DNA from: DATARH01 sp963773625
GTDB taxonomy: Bacteria; Pseudomonadota; Alphaproteobacteria; ATCC43930; CGMCC-115725
Assembly (NCBI GenBank): GCA_963773625.1
Contig: CAVZCJ010000024.1
Span: 46,531-110,530 of the forward strand
Direction of reading: 5' to 3'
Length of the DNA: 64,000 nucleotides
Below the pieces are notes generated by a model that saw only the letters and a program-made list of their open reading frames with translations, was not told the DNA's origin and did not search any database. This document shows, in pieces, positions 35,937 through 44,907 of this stretch. The position numbers and the translations under genes are program-made. Every line of letters begins with the position of its first letter. Positions within the stretch are counted from its first letter, which is position 1.

Positions 35937-38705
35937 ATGGCCTTTATCCAAAAGAAACATTTGCTTCAAATCGACACGATCCTCAACGACGATGCCGGAG
36001 AGAAGAAATTCGAGAGCGATCCGCTCCTACTGGTGAAGCTCGACGGGGTCGAGGCAATCTCGCGGCTCTATGCCTATGACCTCATTATGCTGCGCGACGC
36101 CGGCAAGGAAAACGGCCAAAATCGTCAGCCGATCGACACGACCAAACTAATCGGCACTCACGCCGTCATCGGCTCACGACCCAGCAAGGAAGAAACGCAA
36201 ACCGACGATACGATCCCCTTCAAACGTTCCGGGATGTTTGAAACATTTGAAGATCTACTTAATATTGATATTACAAAAGTTATTATTTCGCAAATTGCCG
36301 AACGTGACTTTCATATTTATCGCGGTCGCGTGGTCCCCTGGGTCAAAGTCCTCAGCCGCGATATCTGTTATCGGGTGTTTGAGAAAAAGACCGTGGTCGA
36401 TATTATCGAGGCGATCGCCGACGAAGCTAAAAAAACGTTTCCTCACTTGCTGATTGATACGAAGGGGTTACGTGACTCTCAGCATCCTTTCACACCGATG
36501 GATTATTGTGTTCAATTTGGTGAAAGCACGCTCGATTTCTTACATCGTCTCATGGCGCGGTTTGGAATTTGGTATTTTTTTGGGCACAGCCCAAGTCAAG
36601 AGAGTTTTCTTCTCAACGAAACGATGATTTTGAGGGGACCTTGGGATCGCAACTTCCCCGATATCGGGTTCACCGATGTGGATGTGGCTGAGAGTGATCC
36701 AGGCTTCAAGCAGATCGCCAAATTGGTCCGCCGCTACCGCCCGCCGGAGCGGCGGGTGGCGATCGGCGGGTTCAATTATCTCGATCCAAGCAATCCGTTC
36801 TACAAAGACGACACGCCCGATCCCAAGGACGACCTGCTGAAGAATGAGGGTGGCGCGGCGTCGGAGACGAAGTTTTCCGGCAGCACCAGCTTTGCCGAGC
36901 CGGTGTTCTCCCAAAGCGATGCCGACGCGCGGTCAACGAGTGTAAACTCAGGTAACGAGTCTGAGGTTTTCCTGCTATCCGGCATCAGCAAGAATCAAAC
37001 GATGGTTGCCGGACACAAATTTCATATTAATAAATCGAAAGATTTTGATCAGAATAAGATTAAAGATACTCCATTTTCTGATGTGGTTGATAAGAAATTT
37101 ATCATCGATACGATGGCAATTTCCGTATGTGATTTTACATATGTGGATTTCCATATCCCAGTTATCCCGTTCAGTGACGAGTTTTTAAACGGGCTTTTTA
37201 ATTCGGCCAGCGCACTCCAGGCCGATGCCACCGACGATAGTAACACGACCTTATATAAGGTCTCGCTTTGGGCGACAGCGGCGGCGCAAGCGAAGATATA
37301 TACTGCGGTCAATCCCCTGGGCGGAAATTTTGCCGACACCGCGTCGGGCACCGATGTGGACATCGCGGGGGCAGCTAACATGCTGGCTGGCGCCGTGGCT
37401 GGTGCCATTCCGGTTCCGGTAGTGGGCGGGATATTGTCCGGCGCAGACTTCAAAAAGGCGATGATCGCCGCTAAAAACATAGCGGCTTTCGCCGTCGGGG
37501 TGATTGCCGTCCCGGCCGACCCGCCGATCGATCCGCCGCTGCCGCCATATGCCAGGCCGGTCGCACGCGGCCCGCACACCGCCCTAGTAATCGGTCCCGA
37601 CGACAAAAAGGGCGTCGAACTACAGGGGCAAGACATTTATTGCGATGCGCTGGGGCGTGTGCGCGTGCGCTTCCCGTGGGATCCGGGCCCTCCGCACGGC
37701 AGCAAGATCCCGCCCGTCTTTCCGTTCAGCGATCCGAGCAAGCCCACAAAGGTCGGCGGCAATACCTGTTGGGTGCGGGTCTCTGAGGGTTGGGCAGGGC
37801 GTCACTACGGAATTCAGTTCCTGCCGCGGATTGGCCAGGAAGTGATTATCGATTTTCTCGACGGCGATCCCGAGCGGCCGGTCATCACCGGTCGGCTTTA
37901 CAATGCCGATCGGCGCACCACAAACCTGCCGTTTCCGGCCGAAAGCCAGGAGAAGGCGGAGCTGCTGGACCTATCCAAACTTCCTGATACGGCCACCGCC
38001 GATCCGCCGTTAAGCGGCATCAAGACGTTCAGCATTCCGACCACCGATGGCGGCGGCAACCCGCTGCCCGTACGGTTCCATCTGCTGCGGTTCAGCGACA
38101 AGCGCGACAAGGAGCAGTACCTGATCCGCTCGCAGCGGCGTCTCGATATTACCGCTCTCGAGAGGCGCTATGAGAGCATCTCGTCAGACCGCCACCTGAC
38201 CGTCGGCGGCAAGGACGAGAAAACCGGTCAAGTCGTTGGCGATTACATCGCCAAGGTGTTCAAGGACTACCACCTCCACGTCGGCGATCCGGAATTTCTG
38301 TTTCAATCGGGTAATCGGAACACGAAACTGGAGGGCGCCGAGAGTTTGGCGGTAGGACAAAGTTCTGACGAGTCAATCGGCGGAAACTGGAGCGTCAGCG
38401 TGGGAGGCGGTCCGACCGGCGGTGGCATGGTGTCGATTTCCGCCATGGCGGGGACCGGGGTCATTTCACTGAGCGCGATGACCAACATCACCCTGATGTG
38501 TGGCGCCAGTTCGATCGTGATTACCCCGGCCGGCATATCAATTATGGGGCCAGTAATTAGTCTCTCTGGCTCGGTTTTGGGCCCACCCCCCGTGCCGCCG
38601 CCGGCGCCGATCCCCCCGATACCCCCGATCCCCGCGGCGCCGCGATCGCCCAAGGACCCGACCCCGGCGGATCCGGGCGACAAGCTGACGCCGCCGGAGG
38701 AGTGA
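35937..38705 (+). CDS. vgrG: T6SS spike protein VgrG (TssI) with an internal hydrophobic insertion and Pro-rich tail
   Basis: About 922 residues. The gp27-like part opens LQIDTILNDDAGEKKF and includes RDICYRVFEKKTVVDIIEAI, YCVQFGESTLDFLHRLMARF and GIWYFFGH. The gp5-like part begins about residue 550 with IYCDALGRVRVRFPWDPG, then CWVRVSEGWAGRHYGIQFLPR and DFLDGDPERPVITGRLYN. A DUF2345-type beta-helix follows, and the end is Pro-rich (PPPVPPPAPIPPIPPIP). In most VgrGs the gp5 part starts near residue 390. The extra stretch before it includes Ala/Gly-rich hydrophobic segments (AGAANMLAGAVAGAIPVPVV, IAAFAVGVIAVPADPP). Start set at the ATG with AGGGGA seven bases upstream; a GTG at 35931 is possible. 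Two segments (36.24-36.60 and 36.99-37.20 kb) are conspicuously AT-rich. Confidence 0.93.
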   Translation: MAFIQKKHLLQIDTILNDDAGEKKFESDPLLLVKLDGVEAISRLYAYDLIMLRDAGKENGQNRQPIDTTKLIGTHAVIGSRPSKEETQTDDTIPFKRSGMFETFEDLLNIDITKVIISQIAERDFHIYRGRVVPWVKVLSRDICYRVFEKKTVVDIIEAIADEAKKTFPHLLIDTKGLRDSQHPFTPMDYCVQFGESTLDFLHRLMARFGIWYFFGHSPSQESFLLNETMILRGPWDRNFPDIGFTDVDVAESDPGFKQIAKLVRRYRPPERRVAIGGFNYLDPSNPFYKDDTPDPKDDLLKNEGGAASETKFSGSTSFAEPVFSQSDADARSTSVNSGNESEVFLLSGISKNQTMVAGHKFHINKSKDFDQNKIKDTPFSDVVDKKFIIDTMAISVCDFTYVDFHIPVIPFSDEFLNGLFNSASALQADATDDSNTTLYKVSLWATAAAQAKIYTAVNPLGGNFADTASGTDVDIAGAANMLAGAVAGAIPVPVVGGILSGADFKKAMIAAKNIAAFAVGVIAVPADPPIDPPLPPYARPVARGPHTALVIGPDDKKGVELQGQDIYCDALGRVRVRFPWDPGPPHGSKIPPVFPFSDPSKPTKVGGNTCWVRVSEGWAGRHYGIQFLPRIGQEVIIDFLDGDPERPVITGRLYNADRRTTNLPFPAESQEKAELLDLSKLPDTATADPPLSGIKTFSIPTTDGGGNPLPVRFHLLRFSDKRDKEQYLIRSQRRLDITALERRYESISSDRHLTVGGKDEKTGQVVGDYIAKVFKDYHLHVGDPEFLFQSGNRNTKLEGAESLAVGQSSDESIGGNWSVSVGGGPTGGGMVSISAMAGTGVISLSAMTNITLMCGASSIVITPAGISIMGPVISLSGSVLGPPPVPPPAPIPPIPPIPAAPRSPKDPTPADPGDKLTPPEE

Positions 38706-38711
38706 TCCGAC

Positions 38712-39188
38712 GTGGCGGTCTCGTTTCCCAGGGCGCCGTCCTACACAGCCCGAGCGGGCGAGGCGGTGTTCGTCACGCATGACGGTAACTCGAACTTCGT
38801 CCTCGGGAACGGCCGGGTGAAGATCGCGTCGGATGACGTTCTCTTCGTGAACGGCGTCGTGACCGACATTGCCCACATCGCGCAATCGCCCGACGGCGCG
38901 AGCGTCCTGCAGCGGGGCGACGCCATCGGCAAACCCATATTGATCAAGAAGGCCGACCCGCCGACCGAGCCTCCCAATGCGTGGATCGTGCCGGATGATA
39001 TCGCCGCCGCGAGCGGAAATGGTGTTGGCTGCGGCAGCACCATCGTCTACGACCCTTTGGATTGGCCGCGCGGCGGCGACCCCAAATCCCCTTCGAGCGA
39101 GGTCATCTTGCTAACCATGCTGCGTCAGGCAAATCTCAACGCCGCGGGAAAGAGCGACCCCTCCCGCCCCGACTGGGGAGACAAATGA
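38712..39188 (+). CDS. unknown protein directly downstream of vgrG (candidate VgrG partner or cargo)
   Basis: 158 residues from a GTG start, six bases after the vgrG stop, with GGAGGAG upstream. I recognise no family. No signal peptide or membrane segment is evident. It is rich in Gly, Asp and Pro, with a beta-rich first half (GEAVFVTHDGNSNFVLG, VKIASDDVLFVNGVVTDIAH) and a Pro-Asp-rich second half. It lacks the PAAR-like glycine-proline pattern of a spike tip. Position makes it a candidate adaptor, tip or effector; this is inference from synteny. Confidence 0.75.
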   Translation: MAVSFPRAPSYTARAGEAVFVTHDGNSNFVLGNGRVKIASDDVLFVNGVVTDIAHIAQSPDGASVLQRGDAIGKPILIKKADPPTEPPNAWIVPDDIAAASGNGVGCGSTIVYDPLDWPRGGDPKSPSSEVILLTMLRQANLNAAGKSDPSRPDWGDK

Positions 39189-39198
39189 GGGTGGCGCG

Positions 39199-39795
39199 GT
39201 GAGCGATCCGAGAAACAGCGCGACCCTGCGGCTGGAATGCCGGCCGTCGAAGACGGGCAATCTGCTGGTTTTCCCCTACGTGTTGGAAAACCAGGGGCCG
39301 GCCGACGTCTACGCGATGCACGCTCTCGCCAGCGCGGACCCGAACAGCCACGCCGCAAAGATCAACGAGACCGCGGCCGTCGTGATCGCCGCCGAGAATG
39401 GCGATGCGATCATCGGCAAGTTCGCGGCGCCCTTGCCGACGGATCGGCGAATTGCGGTGCAGGTGTTTCCGCTGGCGCGCCGGCTCCCGGCGGGGGCGAA
39501 GCTCGAAGGGCGCATCGAAATCCCCTTGCCGCTGGCGGAGACCAGCCCGTATTTTCCCGACTTGACCCTGCGCGGTTACGAGATGACGGAGCTGAAAGGG
39601 GTGGCGCTGACGATGGGCTATTGGGTCGCGGGAAACGACGGGCTGGCGGCGTTCCCCGCCGAATATGCCCCTGACCTCTTTATCGTGGAGACGCGAAACA
39701 CGGCTCGTAGCGCGCAGCGTGTTTCCCAACGTTTCCCGACGACGGGGTTGCAACTTTTCAGGCGCACCGACGCCTTCCCGCGCGCGCTCGACTGA
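39199..39795 (+). CDS. unknown protein, second gene downstream of vgrG
   Basis: 198 residues from a GTG with GAGGGTGG just upstream, 10 bases after the preceding gene. Predicted mostly beta: LRLECRPSKTGNLLVFPYVL, ADVYAMHALASADP, RRIAVQVFPLARRLPAGAKL, GRIEIPLPLAETSPYFPDL, and YEMTELKGVALTMGYWVA. That resembles an Ig-like or carrier fold, with no family I can name. No signal peptide. Co-transcribed with vgrG and the preceding unknown gene by spacing. Could be an immunity, adaptor or structural protein; undetermined. Confidence 0.7.
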   Translation: MSDPRNSATLRLECRPSKTGNLLVFPYVLENQGPADVYAMHALASADPNSHAAKINETAAVVIAAENGDAIIGKFAAPLPTDRRIAVQVFPLARRLPAGAKLEGRIEIPLPLAETSPYFPDLTLRGYEMTELKGVALTMGYWVAGNDGLAAFPAEYAPDLFIVETRNTARSAQRVSQRFPTTGLQLFRRTDAFPRALD

Positions 39796-40033
39796 TTTGG
39801 TTCCGGGACAGCGCTCGCTTCCGCCGAAGTTGCACGGCGCGCGGCGACTCGCCATGCGGCGCGCCTCGTTTTGTGACGGGCTAAGCGCCCGCCATCGGCC
39901 GGGCGAATCCCGCTTCGAGCCTGGAAAAATGCCGCCGGTCGTCGGAAGCGTCTTTGTATAAGCTAGCTACGGGTGTATAAACTACAACGCGAGACGCTGT
40001 TATGTCGCCGAACGCATTGTGGGGAATGCGCTC

Positions 40034-41410
40034 ATGCTTGGGAATACTGTGTTCCGACGTTTTCTGCAATTTGTTGGACTTTTAGCGCTCGTCAATTTCT
40101 TTCTTTGGACAGGGTGCGAGTTGGCGCAGGCGCAGACTGTCACATCATCTTTCTTCGATCCGTCTACAGGGATCCTGACCGTCACCGACAGCCGCGGAAA
40201 CACGTACGCCGTCAACCTGTCGACGTTCTCTCAAAACATCCGCAATGAGGTCCCGGGTTTTTTTACTCCGCCGGGTGGATCGCAGATACCCGCGAATTTC
40301 ATCATCACCCCGCTCCCGGCGGGCAACTTTACGATCAACGGAATTACCGCTAGCCAAAAGCTGCTGTCGTGCTCGGCGAGTACCACGTCGACATTCTTTG
40401 TGCCTCCAAGCGGTCCTTCGACATTTGTTACAACCTATCCGGCGAACTGTTATTTGACCGACACGCCGCGCGCCTTGCTGTCGAGCATCAAACAGGAGCT
40501 GCGCAGCCAGTCGAACGAGGTGATCGACATGATCACCGACCGGCTGCGCGGATTGACGCAAGACTTGGCGGAAGGATCGCTGCCTGCGGTTCAGACCCCG
40601 CCGGGCGGCACGGTCATCCTCAACGACTTTTCGTCAAATCCGCAGCCGAAATATAACGGCCTGTCGGCCGGCGCGGGGGTTACGCGTTGGGGTCTTTGGG
40701 CCAATGCGTCGGGATCGTTTCTCACCAACAACAATCCGGCCTTTGCCTTTAACGGTCCGAGCGTCGTCGCGCTGACTGGTCTCGATTACATCATCGACCG
40801 GAAGTGGATTGTCGGGCTTGCCGCGGGATACACCCACGCCAATCTCGCGCTGTCGCCCTCGTTTATCAATCGCGAGGTGGATGGCGCCGTCGTCGGTCCT
40901 TATGCCGCGTATATCTTCGATTCGAACTGGTCGATCGACGCGTTGGCCAACTACACCTCGCTGGAAAACGACATCACCGCGCCGTTGCCGTTTCCCGCCG
41001 GCAGTTATCACAGCGACCGCGTCACCGCCGCGTCCAATCTGAATTACTTCACGACATATGATGGGTTCAAACTGACCGGGTTTGGCGGCTATGCCTATAG
41101 CTGGGAGGGCGGCAACACCAATTTGGTGCTGCCCTCCGCCTTGGCGAACAATGTCAAATACGGTGCGATCCGGATCGGCGGCGAAGCTGCCTACCCCGTC
41201 GGAGCGTGGGAGCCCTACGTACCGCTTCGGTTCGAATACGAGACGACGACGCCGCTCGATGGCACCAGCCGCGCCGCCCTGGTCGTCGGCGCCGGCTTGC
41301 GCTACCGCTGGAGCGACATGCTGACGGGCGGCCTTCTTTTCGAATCGACCGAACTGAAGACGCATACGCGCGACCTGGTCATTTCGGGCCATTTGCGCTG
41401 GGGTTTCTAG
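40034..41410 (+). CDS. autotransporter-type outer-membrane beta-barrel protein
   Basis: About 458 residues. A signal peptide (FLQFVGLLALVNFFLWTGCELAQAQT) is followed by a roughly 180-residue passenger with no clear repeats, then an autotransporter-like barrel. Barrel features are alternating aromatic strands (RWGLWANASGSFL, IVGLAAGYTHANL, VGPYAAYIFDSNWSIDALAN, FKLTGFGGYAYSW, YVPLRFEYETTTP, LVVGAGLRYRWSD) and a C-terminal phenylalanine (HLRWGF). Start set at the ATG with GGGGA upstream; a GTG at 40019 would add five residues. It precedes the caspase-like gene by nine bases, so both are likely in one transcript in the outer envelope. Confidence 0.82.
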   Translation: MLGNTVFRRFLQFVGLLALVNFFLWTGCELAQAQTVTSSFFDPSTGILTVTDSRGNTYAVNLSTFSQNIRNEVPGFFTPPGGSQIPANFIITPLPAGNFTINGITASQKLLSCSASTTSTFFVPPSGPSTFVTTYPANCYLTDTPRALLSSIKQELRSQSNEVIDMITDRLRGLTQDLAEGSLPAVQTPPGGTVILNDFSSNPQPKYNGLSAGAGVTRWGLWANASGSFLTNNNPAFAFNGPSVVALTGLDYIIDRKWIVGLAAGYTHANLALSPSFINREVDGAVVGPYAAYIFDSNWSIDALANYTSLENDITAPLPFPAGSYHSDRVTAASNLNYFTTYDGFKLTGFGGYAYSWEGGNTNLVLPSALANNVKYGAIRIGGEAAYPVGAWEPYVPLRFEYETTTPLDGTSRAALVVGAGLRYRWSDMLTGGLLFESTELKTHTRDLVISGHLRWGF

Positions 41411-41419
41411 GAGGTTGGG

Positions 41420-43317
41420 ATGTCGATCTTTCGCTCGGTCCGCGCAATAGCGGCGCTGATCGCGATTGCCGCGCCGTCTGCGGTGTTTGCTCAGGCTGGC
41501 CTCGTGCGCAGCGATACCGGCGCCACCGTCAACGCGATCCAAAACGAGATCAGGGAAGCGGTCCACCCGCAGTTGCAGATCAGCAACTCGGCCGGCGCGA
41601 TCACCGGATTGGCGTTGAGCGCCGACGGAACGACGCTGGCGATCGTTCCGAGCGACAATTCGGTTCGCGTCTGGGATTTGACCAACGGCGTGCAGCAGGC
41701 CCGTTACGACGCGCCGGGGGCGATCAGCGCGGCCAGTCTTGGGCCGCTGGGTTTCGCCGCCGACGTGCAGCTTGCCTCGCCCGGCACCACCGGCAACCAT
41801 CTGAGTATCACCGACCCGCAAAGCGGCCGCACGCTCGACGTTACCGTCGCTGCGGGGACGGCCCGCTACTACGTTATCGATCGCCCTTTGCGGCGGCTCA
41901 TCACTGGCGGAAATGACGGCATCGTGCGGGTTCGCAACCTCGATACCGGCGAGTTGTTGGTGCAGATCATTTCGACGCTCAGCGGCTGGACCGCGGTCGA
42001 CGCGCAAGGACGGTTTGACGGCACGATCTCGGGCGTCGACGATGTCAAGTGGCTGGCCAGTCAGTTGCAGCTGCCGATCGACAATTTTTCGCAGCCCTAC
42101 TACGAGCCCGGGCTGGTCGCTCGATACATGCGGGCGCCGAGCGGTTTTGTCTCTTCGGCGCCAACCCCCGTGTTCGGTGGGATCGCGCTGCCGCCCAAGG
42201 TCATGGTCACGGCTCAGGGCGGCCCCGGCAATGCCGACGTGACCATAGTGGCGCAGGATCAAGGCGGCGGCATCGCCTCGATCAGTCTCTTCCAGAACGG
42301 CAAGCTTGTCCCACCGAACCGTCAGACCGGCGAGCATAAGGAAGTGCAGAACGGCATCAACGCCACGATCCGCACCTACCGGGTGCCGCTGGCGCCGGGC
42401 GTCAATCATTTTGAGGCGGTCGCCGCCGAACTCGAAACAGGTCGAGGGCGAGCATGCGACCACCGATGTCTCGGGTCCCGTCATGGCGGCGCCGGCACCG
42501 GCCGCACCGGCGCCCGTTGCCGCCGCACCGAAGCCCGCGCCCGCTGTCCCCGCCGCACCGGCTCCCGCCGCGGGCCTGCCGACGCTGCACATCCTGACTG
42601 TCGGCATCAACAAATACCGGGATTTCACGTCTCAACCTCGATTACGGGGTCAGCGACGCGACGGCGATTTTGCAAAGCCTCCAGACGAGCCAGGGTGTCT
42701 TCGGCAAAGTGGTTGCGAGAAAGCTCACCGACCAAGCTGCGACGCGAGCGGCGATCATCAAGGCTCTCACGGACTACCAGAAGGCTCCGCCCGGCGACGT
42801 CCTTGTCATCTATCTGGCTGGGCACGGCGAAATCGTCGATAACGATTGGTACTTCCTGCCGCATGACTTCGTGTTCAGCCCGGAAGGCATCAAGAAAACC
42901 GGCATCAGCGCGACGACGTGGCGCGACCTGCTCAGCCGCGTCGGGCCGCAACGCGTCATGATCCTTATCAACTCCTGCAAGTCGGGCGGCAGCATCGATA
43001 CCCTCGCCACCGCGATCGATCGCAAGCTCTTACGCACGCTCGGCCGCGACGCCGGTGTCGCCATCCTCGCGGGCGCGCGGCGCGACCAGTCGGCCGAGGA
43101 ATTTCCCCAGCTGCACCACGGCGCCTTCACCTACGTCCTGCTTCAAGGCGTCAGCGGAAAGGCGGATGTGAAGCATGATGGGCAGATCACCACCGACGAG
43201 CTGCTCACCTACTCGACCTCCGAGTTGCCGCTACTGACCAAGAAGCTGATCAACCAGATGCAAGTGCCGGTTGCCTATAGTCGCGGCGAAGATTTCACCG
43301 TCCATCACTCGCAATAG
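41420..43317 (+). CDS. secreted caspase-like (C14) protein with WD40-like N-terminal region, two frameshifts
   Basis: A signal peptide (VRAIAALIAIAAPSAVFAQA) leads to a WD40/beta-propeller-like region (ITGLALSADGTTLAIV, NSVRVWDLTNG, LITGGNDGIVRVRNLDTG). Next come an Ig-like stretch and an Ala/Pro linker, then a caspase fold: LHILTVGINKYRDF, GVSDATAILQSLQ, VLVIYLAGHGEI (catalytic His) and VMILINSCKSGGSI (catalytic Cys). The frame shifts near 42.44 kb and again near 42.63 kb, each by one base, but the protein is continuous in homology. Stop TAG overlaps the next gene's GTG. A signal peptide puts this caspase outside the cytoplasm, unlike the usual metacaspases. Substrate unknown. Confidence 0.8.
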
Positions 43318-44132
43318 TGAGATGGCTGGCTGCGGCCTTCGTCCTCGCGCTCGCCTGCTGCTCGGGCGCGAGGGAATTTCGCCTCGATGAGGCCACGGCG
43401 ATTGGCCGCGCCAGCGGCCTAAAGCCTCTCCTGCTACAAGCCCGCGGGTTCAACGTCCTCGGTTTCGAACGCCCCGGTCGGGGGCAAGCGACGTTGACCG
43501 TCTACATTGAGGGCGACGGCCGGGCCTGGATCAACCCGTGGCAGCCCTCGACCGATCCGACTCCGATCGATCCGATCGGATTGCGATTGGCCGCCGCCGA
43601 CCCGGCAAGTCCGCTCCTCTACCTGGCGCGCCCCTGCCAGTATCTGGCTTCCGATGCCTGTCATAAAAGTCTCTGGACCAGCGCAAGGCTCTCGACCGAG
43701 GTCGTCGATCTCTATCAGCAGCTCATCGATGACGCGATGCGCCGGACCGAGAGCGAACGCGTCGGTCTGGTCGGGTATTCCGGGGGAGGCGCCCTGGCGG
43801 CTCTGATCGCTGAACGTCGGCGCGACGTTGCGTGGCTGGTGACAATCGCGGCCGATCTCGACTTGGCCGAATGGGTGCGTTTGCAGAGCATCGAACCGCT
43901 ATCGGGCTCGATCGACCCCGCTGACTCCGCCGCGACGATCAAAGAGCTACGGCAGAGCCATTTCGTTGGCGCCGATGACCGCGTCGTCCCGCCGGCCGTG
44001 CCGGAGGCCTTCGTGCGGCGTATGCCTCGGCCAAATGCCGCCCGCGTAATCGTCGAGCCCGGCTTCGATCATGAATGTTGCTGGGCGGCCGCTTGGCCGC
44101 GGTTGATTGGAGAGCTCGGCCTCAACCGATGA
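43317..44132 (+). CDS. alpha/beta hydrolase with lipoprotein-like signal
   Basis: 271 residues from a GTG overlapping the previous stop (TAGTG). The N-terminus is a short signal ending ALACCSG, a plausible lipobox, so the protein may be a lipoprotein. The nucleophile elbow is GLVGYSGGGALAAL (G-x-S-x-G), the acid is in VGADDRVVPP and the histidine in EPGFDHECCW. This is a serine hydrolase of unknown substrate. It is coupled to the caspase-like gene, suggesting joint action in the envelope. Confidence 0.8.
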   Translation: MRWLAAAFVLALACCSGAREFRLDEATAIGRASGLKPLLLQARGFNVLGFERPGRGQATLTVYIEGDGRAWINPWQPSTDPTPIDPIGLRLAAADPASPLLYLARPCQYLASDACHKSLWTSARLSTEVVDLYQQLIDDAMRRTESERVGLVGYSGGGALAALIAERRRDVAWLVTIAADLDLAEWVRLQSIEPLSGSIDPADSAATIKELRQSHFVGADDRVVPPAVPEAFVRRMPRPNAARVIVEPGFDHECCWAAAWPRLIGELGLNR

Positions 44133-44268
44133 ACGCCGGCGCCGACGAGCGAGCTGGACTTGAATTGTGGGTTCTGCTGGCGCACCTACATTATTGTGGA
44201 TTTCGTTTTGACGGCGGCGCCTTCTGGTTGAGTGTCAGAGCCCGCGAGCGAGGTCGTAAGGAGGAGAC

Positions 44269-44889
44269 ATGAGGCCGCATTCCACCACCGTCTGTGCTGC
44301 AGTTGGTTTGGCCATCTTGGTGGCCACGGGAACGGCTTGGGGAGAGACCCCCGGCACACCAAGCGAGTTGGACATCGGCAAAGCCTTGGCGCCTAAGAGC
44401 CGTGGGCTGCCGACCATGGGCACCCTGCCGCCAGCGCCGCCCAATCCCGCTGTGGAATTGACGTCGACCGCGCCGCCTCCGGCCGCCGCTCCGAAGCCGA
44501 AGGCGACGACGAAAGCTGCGGCCACCCCTCCCGCCGCCGCGCATCCCAGCGCGTCGCTGCGCACTATCCAGTTCCAGTTTGGCTCGGCGCAGCTGACGCC
44601 GGACTCGATCGATACGCTGAAGAACCTGGGCAACGCTCTCAACCACGAGCTCGCCGATCAGCAGCATTTCGTGATCGAGGGCCACACCGACGCTTATGGT
44701 GAGGCCGGGCTCAACGACAAGCTGTCGAAGGAGCGTGCCGACGCCGTCAAGGATTACCTGGTGAAGGAAATGGGCGTCGCCGAGGGCCGCTTGCAAACCG
44801 TCGGCAAGGGCTCAACCGACCCCGCTCCAGGCACCAGCCCGTACTCTCCGGCAAATCGCCGTGTCGTGGTCGTCAATCTCGAGAGCTGA
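44269..44889 (+). CDS. OmpA-family peptidoglycan-binding protein
   Basis: 206 residues. A signal peptide (VCAAVGLAILVATGTAWG), a Pro/Ala/Lys-rich linker (residues about 45-95) and a complete OmpA-like C-terminal domain: IQFQFGSAQLTPDSIDTLKN, FVIEGHTDAYGEAGLNDKLS, ERADAVKDYLV, GRLQTVGKGSTDP and NRRVVVVNL. The key Asp and Arg that hold diaminopimelate are present. A very strong AAGGAGGAG ribosome site precedes the ATG. It may anchor the T6SS or the envelope cluster to the wall. Confidence 0.88.
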   Translation: MRPHSTTVCAAVGLAILVATGTAWGETPGTPSELDIGKALAPKSRGLPTMGTLPPAPPNPAVELTSTAPPPAAAPKPKATTKAAATPPAAAHPSASLRTIQFQFGSAQLTPDSIDTLKNLGNALNHELADQQHFVIEGHTDAYGEAGLNDKLSKERADAVKDYLVKEMGVAEGRLQTVGKGSTDPAPGTSPYSPANRRVVVVNLES

Positions 44890-44907
44890 TCGTCGAGGAG
44901 CGCGCCG

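Noticed and set aside
38712..39188. PAAR or PAAR-like (DUF4150) tip protein
   Set aside because: The Pro-Ala-Ala-Arg spacing and DUF4150 Cys/Pro pattern are absent.
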